Shown piece after piece: positions 38,001 to 51,900 of a stretch of 64,000 nucleotides of DNA. The DNA comes from Bostrychus sinensis. Lineage: Eukaryota; Chordata; Actinopteri; Gobiiformes; Eleotridae. The notes below the pieces were generated by a model. The model did not search any database. It was not told the DNA's origin and saw only the letters and a list, made by a program, of their open reading frames with translations. Position 1 is the first letter of the stretch; every line of letters begins with the position of its first letter. The stretch is from NCBI GenBank assembly GCA_020698575.1, contig CM036255.1, forward strand, positions 14,185,501-14,249,500. The letters run 5' to 3'. The translations under genes were made by a program, and so were the position numbers.

Positions 38001-40852
38001 GCTGGTTAGGCACATGTAGTTGGTTCTTAAGAGGGATAAAGGAGGTTACAGTTAGAACCACAGACAATATGGTAGTAGTAGGCCTAGGGAGGATCATACT
38101 TGGCAAATTCTAATCTTGCCAAAAGTACCCTGTGACCCAATGCTCGAAAACCTAAGATAAATCCATTGTTAACTGATTCTGGATATGCCACACAGCTGTA
38201 GAATCACACAAGGCTATTATACTCTATCATAGTAATATTTCACATTTGATATATGCTTTTTGTACATATACTGTACTAATCTAAAAATGTTAATTATATT
38301 ATAAAATATACATCTTCCAATAAAATATCCCATATCCCAACATGTTCCATCCAAATCTTGAAAAAGAAAAAGAAAGCAAAATATCATCATGCTTAACAAT
38401 TCCTCAAACCTTAATCTCTTAAAAATGGCTAATTTTGGACTTTTTAGTAATTACCAGATGGGCCTCATCACAAATTCTTGTAAAGCCCCTCAATTACACA
38501 CACACATACACACACAAGCCTATAATAACATTCACAAGAACACTTCATTTAGAAATATCTGCCTCTCAAAACTTGGAAAAATCATGCTACACGTTTGTTG
38601 TTGAAAAATACAATTAAGTGATTTCAGGAAGTAAAGAAATGAACACCAATACAGTGCAACACTCACAGTAAAATTTCAATCATGTGACTAAAACAAAAGC
38701 CATTTAAAAGGGAAAGAAACTATTTTTTTGTATTCCTATGCACATTTGGATATGAAAAATGTAATAGGCCTTCAGTGTCTCCCTGTAGTAGCAGAGACTG
38801 TAGGCACTTGTGCCAAAGAATTCACATATTATCATATAGAGAAGAAAGGGTGATGCCAATGGCTAAAGAAATAAATACATAAATATAAAGTTTAAAGTGC
38901 TGTAACTGATTAATTAATGATTAGTGCTTGACGTAGATCTCGACCACTGTCATTTACCTACATACAAAAAAGACTTTCTCCTTGAGGATAAAATAAAGGA
39001 ACTGTTATTCTGAATATTTATGGCTCTAGAAAGAGCTATTTACATTTTTGAAAAGGGTCAAATTTATAGTAATTGCTGAGTATGTTTTTTTTTTTTTGTT
39101 GTTGTTGTTTTTTAAGGTGTAGCATGTTTACTTGTAAGAGGTGAGCTAGTGAACACTATTGTTTTTCAAATTATAAATGCTGATGTAGATACTGCCTTTA
39201 GGAGGCAGTACTGGGGCAAGACACCAGGGGATATCTTTGCATTGGCTTACTCTTATGAATATGTGTCATCTTTGTCAACAAGTAACATTTCACAGCATAC
39301 TGCAACAACAGAAAAACCCTGGATATAGTCTACAATTCATGTATTAATTATTGTAGACTACCATTAATAATTTAAGAGAAAATGGCTAAGGAGGCCACAA
39401 AAAGCTTTAATTTGGTAAAACACACAGTTCTTTTAAATGATGCTTAAGAAATCAATTTGGTGAAATTATTCTAACAAAGGCATTCTCTCCTTTTAACTAC
39501 TTCTACTATCACACAATAGAAAAGCAGACTTAAACAATATTAATGAGAGGATTAGTGTGTGTTAATAAGTTACACATATTTTCTTTCATGGCTGTTTTCA
39601 TCAGGCTGTGTAGATTCCTGACTGAGGTGGAAAGAACCCTTTGTAGAACCACTGAAGTTGGCCTGGGTCCTTAGTTGACCACTAGGTGGCACAAAAGTAT
39701 CACAGTGAAATGGGGGCATCTTCGGTTATGTCCTGAAAAGTCACTGTAATATATTCCCCACCCTCGAACACTGAAACTTCTAAAAGACTACATAAAAATC
39801 AAAGGGCTGTGGGTTGGTCTGTGAGGCTCTCGAGCTGTCAAGGCTGTGATGCTACACTGTGAAGCTTTTGGCAAACAAGAGTGTGCACACTATGTACAAA
39901 CAGCACTAGCACATTCAAACAGCCCCACTGCTGAAGAGAGTCTGCTGATACTGAGGATGACAGGGAAAACAAGCTCCATTTGTGTGAGCGATGGCCTGAT
40001 GGACAGCTGGGACCTGGGTGAGAGGTGCCAGGTGTGGGACGAGGGCAGACGATGCTTATCAATGTTCTTTGGGGAATCTTGCCTTCTGACATTATGGAAA
40101 TATCTGTCAGAAATTATCCATTTGAATGTAGTGGATCAGCAGGGATTATGAAACAAATATCGAGTTAATTCAAACAGAATTCCATATAGGGAGATATGGT
40201 CATCTCCTCACACAGAGGTTTTGTGCCTTTTAAGCCCTTTATTTTAAGTGATGGAGTAGTGCTAAGTGCACGCATAGGCATGCTACTACAACGCTGACTA
40301 CTGTTGTGAAAAAGTGGACTTCTTGGGTGTTTTTGTCAGCAAAATGATTGAAGAAAAACTGTGGCTAGACCTCTCTACCAACAAGATTTCAAGATACTAA
40401 AATGGCTGCCATTATTTGTGTCGCCTCTTTGGACAATAAACATTAGAACAGCAGTGTGTCTCAAGTCACATACTCCTGCTCATACTTCTGCTCATATTCA
40501 ACTGATATATAAATTTCCCATAATGCATACAGAAGACAAGCACCACCATGTCTATCTAGTAAAGCTAGATTCGTAAACAACTAGCTAAGAACAGTGGTGG
40601 AGAGCTAGATTGATAATGACCAACTACTGCAAAAATTCCCTTACAAAATGCCTGTTCAGAATGTAATATTTGAAAGTACCCAAAGACATAATGTATTATG
40701 AATGTGTATGACTTTGCATTATGCCAATTGTGAACAACCAGAGGTATGTGAATTGAGAGACGTTTCTTCTCTTAAGGACAAAGGGGAGTGGCTCATTGTT
40801 AACAACCTGCAGATACTAGAGTTAGGTGAGTAATCCCTAGTGTGTTTTGTGT
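35080..40852 (-). other. Probable long 3' UTR of dlgap3
   Basis: No gene is visible in these 5.8 kb, yet the region contains few mobile-element relics compared with its surroundings. Six Pumilio-type motifs TGTANATA are on the minus strand (35463-35470, 35673-35680, 36234-36241, 37953-37960, 39037-39044, 39891-39898) against one on the plus strand (38261-38268). A strand-biased cluster of RNA-level motifs is what a minus-strand 3' UTR would show. Neuronal scaffold mRNAs often have long 3' UTRs. This is inference; the end could be nearer the stop codon. Confidence 0.4.
35093..35098 (-). terminator. Candidate distal dlgap3 polyadenylation signal
   Basis: TTTATT on the plus strand is AATAAA on the minus strand. 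It is the last such hexamer before the fuca1 3' end, so a transcript using it would stop about 150 bp from the fuca1 cleavage site. Other minus-strand AATAAA hexamers at about 36520, 36780 and 37173 could give shorter 3' UTRs. Confidence 0.35.
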
Positions 40853-43800
40853 TCAGAGGCGCGTCTGGGCTTCAGGGATGTAGATCTCAATGCTGTCGCT
40901 GGCGCTCTCTGTGGCAGAGTTCTGCCGGAAAGACGCCGTGCGCTTGGTCTGCAGCAGCCTCCTCCTGGCCTCAGTCCTCTGCCGATCCCCCAGGTCCAGA
41001 GACTTCTCCCTCATGGGCAGTGTGTGTCCGCCCACACGAGGCACCACCAGACCACCGGACACTCCTCCACCACCACTGCCACCACCGTCGCCAACGCTGT
41101 CCGCCCGCAGGCTGCCACTCACGCCCCCTGCTGGCTTCTTTGGTAAGGGAGGAGGAGGCTTCTTATCCTCCTGGCCCAGTGGTGATGAAGTACATAACAT
41201 TGTGTTGATTGAAAAAAAAAGGGGATCCCATGCAATGAAGGAAAAAAGGATAAGAACAAAAAAAACAAACAAAAAAAAACAAACAAAAAAAAAACAAGAA
41301 AACCCACAACATTTACACAACACATTGGGTGAAATGGGAAGGAGAGCAAAGGTAATGCAAAGGATGAAGAGAAAAAGACACACAATTGTTAGTTTTTCCA
41401 TTAAATAAATAAGAAAATTTCACAATCTAATCCAGCCACAAAGGGTCACAAGCCAGTATACAGTTCGTGCCAACCCCAAGCCTGGATAAATGAAGAAGGT
41501 TGTGTAAAACCTATGCCAAATCAATGTGCAAATCATAAGGCAAATAATTTTCCCTTCTGGGGTTGCCACGGTAAAGCCAAAAAGAAAGAAAAACATTTTA
41601 CAATCTCCATCTATACGCAGGAATGTACAGTATGTTGACACTTTGTGAAAACTTTTTTTTTCTTTTTTTTAGCTTGAGAGCCTTCTGCCTCAGTTCGTCT
41701 TTGCGTCCTGTCTGTTCAGTGCTTGCAGAGGCCTGGGGGAGGGCATGGCCATCTGTGCCACTCTTCTGCACACTGCCATCTTAGCTCTGGGGGGTCGCTG
41801 AAGGGAAACCAGGGCAGTGTGGGTGATGCCCGCAGCTCTCACCTTCTTTTCAGGTGGTAGCCTCCAGCCCGAGTCCTTCAGCCTCTGGAGGTCCTGGAAC
41901 TTGACCCTGATGTCCTCAATGTTGAGCTGCAACAGGTCCCAGAAGCTGGCCAGGTCCTGAGACGTGGGCTGGGGGTAAGCTGAAGGGTCCTGGGGGTGCA
42001 CAGAGGGAGACAGTTGAAAAAGTGACAGGATAGCTGAGGAATTTATTCATTGGAATTTATACCAATGAAGTGAATAACACATTTATCTCGTATCATGGCA
42101 CCGGTAGTAGGTGGAATATATATGGCAGCAAGTGAACATTTTGTCCTCTAAGTGGATGTGTTAGAAACAGGAACAATTTGCAAGTGTATGCATTTGAGGG
42201 AGTTTGACAAGGACCAAATTGTGATGCCTAGTCAGAGTCAGCTCTTGTGGGGTGTTCCTGGTCTGCAGTGGTCAGTATCTATCCAACAGGAAAACTACAG
42301 TGGCTCAAATTGCTGAAGAAGTTAGTGCTGGTTCTGATAGGAAGATGTCAGAATATACAGCACTTTGCAGTTCCTTGCAAATGGGGTGGCATATTAGGCA
42401 GGTAATCCTAACACATGACATCAGGTCCTGGTTTAGTCTGGGTTTATTTTTTGTTTAGTCCTGTTGAAGTCCTTGTTTAGACCTGGTTTAGTCCTGGTTT
42501 ATTTTTGTTTAGTCCTGATTTAGACATTGTTTAGAGCTAATTTAGTCCTTGTTTAGTCCTGGTTACAACCTTGTTGAGTCCTGGTTCAGTCCTGGTTTGG
42601 ATCTGGTTAAATTAAAATACAGAGGTCTGGACCTCAGGGACCTCTATGGTGCGTAGGGCCATGGCAGGTAGTCATAATATTATGTCTGAGCCATGTAGTA
42701 GATGATACTGTATACAGGAAAAGGCCTGGATATTATGACAGCCTCAAGGGTTTTATGATCTTGCAGTAATACCAGTTCATATTGCATCAATTACAAGACA
42801 TATTTTTTTATCATCAGGTAACAAGTAGCTGTGGATAATAAGTCATGTTTACTGTCAAGATTTGTGTTCAAACATACCACACTCTGTTGGCAGAGACGGA
42901 AGAACTGCTGCACTTTTTGATTCATGAGCATCTGGGTGCTGCCAATCGCGTTGCGAATCAGCTCCAAAACTGTTACATGACAGAAAACAGCAGAGGCAGT
43001 GTTAGATAGAGCACTGTGTGTGCGTGTTTAATGTCAGAGCTCCTTGTACTCACTCTCTTCTGGCAGTTCATTCTCCTCGGCCTCTCGCTCCATGCTTTGG
43101 CACCAGCCTTCCATCCTCTCCACCTCTGTCTGTAGCAGCCGTAAAAAGAACTCTCCATCCCGCATGCAGGGTGAGGCCCGGCCTGAGTCAGGGAGGCTCC
43201 GAGGGCCCTCCAGAGATGGTGTACCAGTCCAGGCTCGCTCAGATGTGATGGGTAGAGGAGAGTGTGAACGAGGAGGCAAATGCGGGTGCTGGTGAGGTCT
43301 GTTGTTTGATGGACAGGCCTCAGTTGTGTAGCCGCTTTGGATAAAGTCCTGACAACATGCCACACAAAATTTTATTGAGTGCGCACAAAGCTACATCATC
43401 ATAAATAATAATAACTATGGTCTTGACTCACCTCTCTGTAGGCCCACTGTCCCTGTGTGTGCACTGTGCGGTGGCAGTCAGTGTACTGGCTGGATGACTC
43501 TGGTTCAGATGAGTGCCTTTGGAATGAGCAGCCAAACTGGAGACTTTTATCTTGCGTTGGCACGGCGATGCTCAGCCCCGGGAAGCCCTCGGGGTCCAGG
43601 TCGGCCTGCACACTCGCCGTCACACTGTTGGAGCGCTTGAAACGTGCCCGCCTGTTACACACAATCAGCCCACTCAGTGTTGCATGTAAACTGAATTAAA
43701 TTTGGTTTGCAACTTAAGGTTTTTATTTATCGTCTGACATACATTTGTACTGCTCATTGTTACTTCTGCACTGTGTATTCACCACATACTGTTCTGTACT

Positions 43801-46800
43801 TTTTATGATTGCACTGAATTTTAAAGCACATTTTTTCTAGTTAATGTAATTTTCCACACATTGCTATTGCAACTTCTGCAACACCCTTATTGCTGTTATA
43901 CACTGCTATGGTCATTTATTTACAACACTCTCATTGTTAATTTATGTACAGATGATTACATGTACCTCATTGTCCTAATACTGTACCATGTCTATAGCTG
44001 TCTGTTACACATTTTTACACATTACTTATACTAATCTTGCACGCTGAGTGTTATTTTGTAATTTGTGTAATGCTGCTGCTGGAACCTGGACTTCCTTCCG
44101 GACTGATACACTATATTTCCAAAAGTATTATCTCACCTGCCTTCACATGCATTTGAACTTAAGTAACGTCCCATTCTTAATCCATAGGGTTTAATATGAC
44201 GTCGGCCCACACTTTGCATCTATCTACATTAGATATCTACTTGTCTGCTGTCTGCGAGCCAGGCCTTCTCGTCCAACATCAGGGTCTGACGTTGGACGAG
44301 AAGGCCTGGCTCGCAGTTTTCACTCTAATTCATCCCAAAGATGTTATGTTGGGTTAAGGATACAACGTCAAGTTTTTCCACACCAAACTCGCTCATCCAT
44401 GTGTTTATGGACCGTGCTTTGTGCACTGGTGCAGTCATGTTGGAACAGGAAGGGGCCATGCCCAAACTGTTCCAACAAAGTTGGGAGCATGGAACTGTTT
44501 AAAATCTCTTGGTGCTGAAGCATTCAGAGATTCACTTTCACTGGAACTAAGAGGCCAAGCCCAGCTCCTGAAAAACAGCCCTACACCATAATCCCAATTT
44601 AGTTATTTTGGTGGGTGAGTGAATACTTTTGGAAATATAGTGTTTTCTCTAATCTACACTCATTGGCCACTTTATTAGGTACATGTGTTTTAATGATATT
44701 CTAATTAACCAATCACATGGCAGCAACTGAGTCCATTTATCTAGTTTTGAGACAACTTGAAGACAAACTTGATTTACCCCCACAAGGTATATTGGCTTTA
44801 CCATTATACCTTGTGGTGGTCTAGACAATTGCATCAAAATAAATTTTTATCTCAGCCAATTAAAATAAAAAAAGTACCTATTTATGACGCATTAATACAT
44901 CCCCAGTCACTACTACGTGCTACAGTGATGGCTCCTGCTAAATCCTTTGGCATATGACGCAACACTGTGTGCAAATGTCATGTCAATGGACTCGTCGGCT
45001 AGTGTTTACTCTATTATAGCCCTGAGCCCTCTCTGTCAGATACCGTGTGAGCAATGATTCAGAGTTTTCATCTTGCACTCCTCTTGTCTGCCTCCCGTCC
45101 TCCTTGATGATTGTAGGAGGCGGGGGACATTGTTAACAGGTACCTGATCACTTCTCTGGATTGAGTGTGAGAGGCAAACGTTCACATGCACAGCGAGTGA
45201 ATCTGACCCATACACGTCGCAGGTTATAATTAGAAACAGTTTGCATCACGTGTGAAGCTCATGTCGAGTGTATGATTTCCAGTTGTAGTCATGGTTACAG
45301 TCGATGATAGCGAAAAACAACACATAGAATAAAGTGTTTCTGAGTTCAAGCTGTGAAGTCTGATGAAATGTTAAATGAAATAATAATATCTAACCTAGAA
45401 ATCAGCAATAGGGAGCTACACTGTGGGGCGTCCCGGAGATGAAGTCTTTTTCAAATTGCACCTTAAAATTATTCACAAAAGCTCTTGATGAAGTCAGGCT
45501 TTTTCTACGTTTAAATGAAAATAGAATGCTTTTACTGTTTGTGACTCATTTACAGTAAAGGTCAAATGCGCTTGTTTGTTTTTCAGTTACCGTTTATCCT
45601 CTTCCACTTGTACTCCTATTGAGTGGACCTCGGTGAGGGCTTTTGCGTCTGCATCTGAGTCGGAGAGGGTCTCAGAGCTGTCCACCTGGAATAAATGACA
45701 ATAGGAAATGTGAAACTGTAGTTGGTTTTAACATGGCAAGCATTCAGGGCCAGTAGAAAAAAAAATCTAAAATACATTATTACAACACACAATGAGCTAA
45801 GACTGTTTGAGCAGTAATTCAGTTTTGACATAGAGTCAAATATCCAAGACATTAAGACACATGCACTGTAAAAACAATTAGATAAAAATAACCTTTAACA
45901 AACATTAATGTGTGAATAGCTGTTAAATGCATACATTACAAAGCTCTATTATTCTTATTTACATTATGTCCACCTCCCTAATATGCAGAACCGTATGCAA
46001 CAAACAGTGATGCACCATGAATTCTGTCATATTTCTTTCAGAATCAGCATTAATTTCTCAGTTTTGAAGCTGCTCCAACCTAGCTGTTCCAACCCAGGCA
46101 TCTATCCATCTCAAATCCTTACACTACATTTTTAATTATTTACTTACAGAATGTTTATTTTCTGCCTAATGTATTAATATGTTATTTACTTAACCTGTCA
46201 CTGGTCATAAAGTTATGCCTCTGTATGTGAGCTGACCTTTCTCAAATCCAGCAAATAGTCCAAATTTAGAACTGAAAAAACACATAAAAATGAGAAAACA
46301 CTTTTTTCATCTGAAGAGATTTTACTCACCTGCACAGCTATTGATGGCCTCCACTTCCTTGTCCCACGTCCCTCATCAGGACCCACTTTACTGAGGACCA
46401 TGCTGCTCTGGGGCAGAGAACTGGACTTTCCTAAGCTCCCTCCAGCTCTGCCGTCCCGCTCTCGGACCGGTCTGGGTGGTCCCTCTAGAAGGCTGTCGGC
46501 TGAGCTGCTGTGTTTGGCCCTGACACCCACCCCTGGAACCCCTCCATACGGGACGATCTCTCTAGAGCTCCTGACGCCGTCCAGACTCTCTGCAGAGTTG
46601 CTGTGCTGCCGTGATCGACCTGGGCCCGTGGAGGTGTAGTAGCCTCCCCTAGAGGAGCGTCCCGTGAGCCCATCTGAACTGCCCAGGTCCACAGAGTTAC
46701 TGTGCTGCTTGGAACGTCCAGTGCTGCTCTGGAAGTAGGCGTCCTGCGTGGACTCGGTACTGCTCTGCGCCCGCACGGACAGTGAAGACTTGGACATGCG

Positions 46801-48891
46801 AGGTGGGAGTGGGGGAGGTGCACCTTTACGATAAGGAAAGACTGAAGTGTCAGAAGAGTGGGGAAAAGGAAAACAGAGGCCAAGTTAAAAGCAAAATGTG
46901 TCATATGTTCCGGGGAACGGGGAGGTGGCTACTTACAAAAGGGACAGACTGGAAGAGAAAAAACACAAAGGTGGGGACAAAAAGGACATGAAGGAAGGTG
47001 AGCCAACACAGGATAACAGAGAAAAACAAACAAAATTATTTATAAGGAATGCAAATACAAGATGTGATAAAATATTCATGACGGAAACTTAAAAAACCCT
47101 CAGAATTCAGTGAGAAGCATGGTGTCAAAGACAGACATGACTAAAGTGAGAACAGAAAGTGTCTTCCCTTGAGATAACCTTATGCCGCTGTTCAAGATGG
47201 AGATAAAAGATTTTAGTGAGAGAGCTGTCTCGTCCCTCTCACTTTGTTCAAATGTATATGGATACAAATGCACTATTTATTTTATCTTTTATTTATCTTT
47301 TAAGGATTGCCTCAGCGTAGTTGGAACAAGAGGCTTCAGCCTTCAGCATAAACATGCATGAATCATACAGCTTAGTACACTGTATGGCAGTGAACTGCAT
47401 GTTAGTAGTTTTCCAGTACTGAAAAACCTTTAATTAACCCAGAGATTTTGTGGGATGGTGTTATTGTGGAGAAAATCAAAGGGAAAAATGGGAGAGAATT
47501 GAGATGGAGATGAACAATTTTACTCCCACAAGCTTTTTTATCAGTTAGACTACTGAAAAGTAAAACCCATTAGGACTGTATTCAAAGGGCATACTAATTA
47601 TAGATGTTAATGCTGCTTACCTAATACTTATACTAATTTAGACAGAAGGTTTCTGTTTGATGCTTTTTGATTTTCATAATTTGTATTATTACAAGACAGC
47701 TACAGTTGTCGGTAAAAGTTTAGATTAAGAGATTAGGTAGTGGAGGAAAGTAACTATACTTTTACTTTTTTTTTACATTTTTGGAAGACATTCTACTTTC
47801 TGTGTACATTTTCTAAAACATACTTTTATTAGTGAATGATTGAAGAAAAAAAGTATTTTTGACCTTGTTGGCAAAGTGGGTAGTAATATTGTATTAGTAG
47901 TAATTACACTAGTAGTAGAAATAGCAGTAGCAGTTATAGTAGTAGTGGTAGTTGTAGTGGTAGCGGTTGTAAAAGTAAATGTGGTAAAAGTAGCAGCAAA
48001 TATTACTACTTTAGTAAATTATAACTTTACCTTCAATACTTTCTGCTTTTACTCAAGTAATAATTGTGATGAGTATTTTTACTTTGATTTGAGTAATATT
48101 ATTTTGAAATATCAGAAATTTTATTTGAATACAGATTTTAAGTACTTCTTCCACCACCATAGATAGGAGTGCAGGGAAGTATTGACTATTATCATGACCA
48201 TATCAGGTTATATGAACAAACATTTTGCAGCAACTGTACCAACACTATACTGACCCTATATGAAACAATAAGCTGTTTGTATGCATGTCATGTAGTATTG
48301 CTGAGATTTAAACACAGCCCTGTCACACACTCACCAGCTCCGCTCTTGATGCTTCCCTGGGGGCCCGACATGGAGAAGACAGAGAGGCAGTCGTCATCCT
48401 GGGAGCACCCGGCCTGGATGGCTCGGACGTAGCTGTGGCTGCGAGTGCGGAACACACCCGGAAGATCAAGGGCCTCCACGGCTTGAGACTCCACCTCTCC
48501 AAACATGGTCTCGCATACGGCCTCAAACTGACGGTTCAGTGTGTCTCCGAGCTTCAGTACAAACACACAGACAAGTAGAACACATCACTATTTATATAAT
48601 TCACAACAAAGTACAAACAATGCTGAGTAGGAGTGCTAACAAATGTTTAAAGCTCTACACAGTATTATCATATTTGGTACACCAACATACAAGAGTTCTA
48701 TACCACTCAGAAAAAAACACAATGATGCCAAACTACAGTATGTACCAAATAAACTTTAGCTTTAGAAATGAATGCATACCAATCATTAAATGCCAATGAG
48801 AATATTTCTAACAATATATCTTACAATCTTACTTATCTAACTAATTAAAGACAATACAAATGGTAATGTTCGGAGCCTAGAAACAGCGAAA

Positions 48892-48954
<63 letters not shown>

Positions 48955-51900
48955 CATTTTGGTGGCACACTTCCGCTGTTAATCATAGTATTAATAAACT
49001 TTATTTATATAGCACTTTAACAAAGAAAACTGCAGAAGGTCCTAAAACTTATTACAAAACAATAAAATGAATGCACACAATAAAGTATTTAAATCATGCA
49101 AATAAAACTATATACAAATGAAATGAAATAAAACCAGGCTGGGCCAAATCCTATTGTAAACATTAATGTTTTAAAATCTTCATTCAAAGTGCTACAACAC
49201 AGGTGACATGAGTGGCCTGCTGTGTTCACAACCAGTAAGGCTCCTTACCGGAGAGAAGAGGTCTGGTGGGGTCGTAAGGTGTGAGGAGGTCAGACAAACA
49301 GTAGTTACCTGAGAGCTGGTGAGGGAGCGGGTGTAACTCCGAGAGCGGGTGTGGCTCTTGGGGGCCGTCCTGTTGTTTGTGTACGAGTCTGTGCACTGTT
49401 TACACGAATACCTAAGTCACACACATGGGTAGAACAAGTCCATTAGAATATATTAATGTACAGCCATCCAAAGACATACTTTGTGACATACAAAACAAAC
49501 TGTAGAGATTTCAATTGACCACATTACATTACATTAAATTATTATTCACCTTTTGTAGATAATTGAGACCTTGTTTGTGGGTTTATAAATCACAAAAGAG
49601 TTTGTTGTAGCAGGTGCTATAATGAACATTTGTATCAGAAAGACTAGACTAGTCTAATGTTCATGCAGAACTAATTTTCTCCTTGGCATGATTACTTTTA
49701 CACTGGATTAGTAACTTGTGGCGGTGCACCTTTGATCCATGCTGACGGAGCGTCTGAAGGCCTCCCGCTGAGCAATCAGTGTGGACTTGGGTGAGGCTTT
49801 GGGACTGGCATCTGAGTCTGCAGAGTCGTCGTCACCCATGGCTTTGATGTAGCTCCCGCTCCGCATCCGGCGACATGGGATCTCACCCCCGCTGTCGTTC
49901 CCCCCTCCTCCTGAATAACCCCCGCCCCAGTCTTCTGATGGGACCTGTCATGTGATCACATCCACCAGAGAATGCACCAATCACACACAAGTAGACCACA
50001 AATGGTAAGATTGTATACATTATAAAACTGTGTAATTAGGATAAAGTATGTTACTACTACTACTGCTACTACTACTACTACTATTAAGTAACATTTTTCC
50101 TCTAAAGGTTACTGAAGACATTTTTTTTTTGCCTTTTTCCTTCTGGGGTCACAGCCTCATGATGGGCAGTGATTCCCATATTGATTTGGCATAGCTTTTA
50201 CGCCAGATGCCCTTCCTTCTGGCACAAAGTGTACACTAGTTTGTGACCTCTTGTGGTTTGTTTAAACTTCATTTGAGTAAAAGAGTTTTAGAAAATATAC
50301 TCAAAAGTACTCATAAATGCACAAGAGTCTAGTTACTTTCCACCTATATACAAATCATATATCCGTGTCATTCTATATTAAATGGAAAATTACATATCTC
50401 ATCTCAGTCTGAATATCTCAATATTCTCAATATCTGTTTGTCACAAGATCACCCAAAACAGAAATATATTTCATCACTGAAAAATATTTCACACTTTAAA
50501 CAGAAGGGCAGCGATGAGTCAGTCTAATTCAGTTGCACATGCACACAGATCTAATTGTCACACACACACACACTGACGCACACACCACAGCCACACGGCC
50601 TCCTCGTGCACACTCGCACACGTGCACGTCCATGCACTAATAATGGGACATGAGGTTAGAAAGAGAAAGAAAGCAACAAACGGACTTACAGAGAGAGAGA
50701 AACTCTGACAGCTGGAGAAACACTGACACAGAGAAGGAAGAACACGGTAAGCCAGAAGCACGCACCGCAAATGAACACAAGAAAGGCAGTGGACGGCAAA
50801 GGCAAAAGTATAAAGACAACATGGAGTTAGACAGACGGTGTATGGAGACAGAAGTATATAGACGACAAAACGAGAAGCATCAAAACAGCGAGCAGGCCTA
50901 AAGCGCAGAGGGGAACAGATAAATGAGGCACAAAACTCACAAGAAACACAGAGAAAGCAACCTGAAGAAAAAAAAAGTGTGGTAAAATCAAAAGTCCCTC
51001 CTGTTGTGTGTCTTCGGCTGAAGGATTTTTATCTTTTTTATTGGAACGACAGAAATAATTGAGGTAAATAAACCATATTCCGCACAAGAAAAAAAAAAAA
51101 GAATCTTTGAATTCACTTTGAATTAAACAACTGAAAAAAGTGTTTTTTTTTTCATGATATCTTAAATGATTAATGTGTGTGTGTGATAAATCCTGCACAT
51201 CTACACTAGAAAGAACTGCGCACTGCGAAGTAGTATTATCCAAAATGTCATCAAACATCTCTGAATTGGCCAAATCCCTGGGTTGATGGTAAGAGTTCAA
51301 ATTTAACAATCTACCACTGCAATCCTTTGCTCATTCCACTTTTATGTATGTAACTTATATTTACTTATATTTCCTTCTACATTTATATATCTTATATTTA
51401 TATTTTCTAAAAGTATTTTTATAAGCATTTCTAAAATGCATCTAAAAGTACTAAAATCCTTAAAACCCCCTAAAATAATTTAACCATCCACATTGCCAGC
51501 AAAGGTCCAGCTTTGCATACTTCATAACTACATATTTTGCATTAGATAATTATGCAGAGGTTCATTTTATTTTAACATGTAAATGAAAGAGAACCTGTGA
51601 CTTTAGCAGAATGATGAAAGCTGCACCATTCTAACAGCACAGGCTACTACTGCTACAAGCCTCCTCTGTCTTTTAGATTTTGTAAATACTATAACAGACT
51701 CACACTCAGACACACATACTGTTCTTTCTGTAGGGTCTGCAATGAAAACACCTCCACTCTCACACACACTCACACACTCATGCACACACATGCAGCATCC
51801 AGGCCCCAGGGTCTGGCATCCAGCTGAGTGTGTATTTTTAAGGTCATCACTTAGAAGATGATTCAGCCTAATCTCCCACTCCCCTCGGCCTGCTACTATC

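Noticed and set aside
40890..41408. 172-aa plus-strand ORF opposite the last dlgap3 exon
   Set aside because: Shadow of the coding exon on the other strand plus A-rich intron; no domain.
47840..48166. 108-aa ORF rich in Val
   Set aside because: Generated by the GTA repeat inside a short DNA element.
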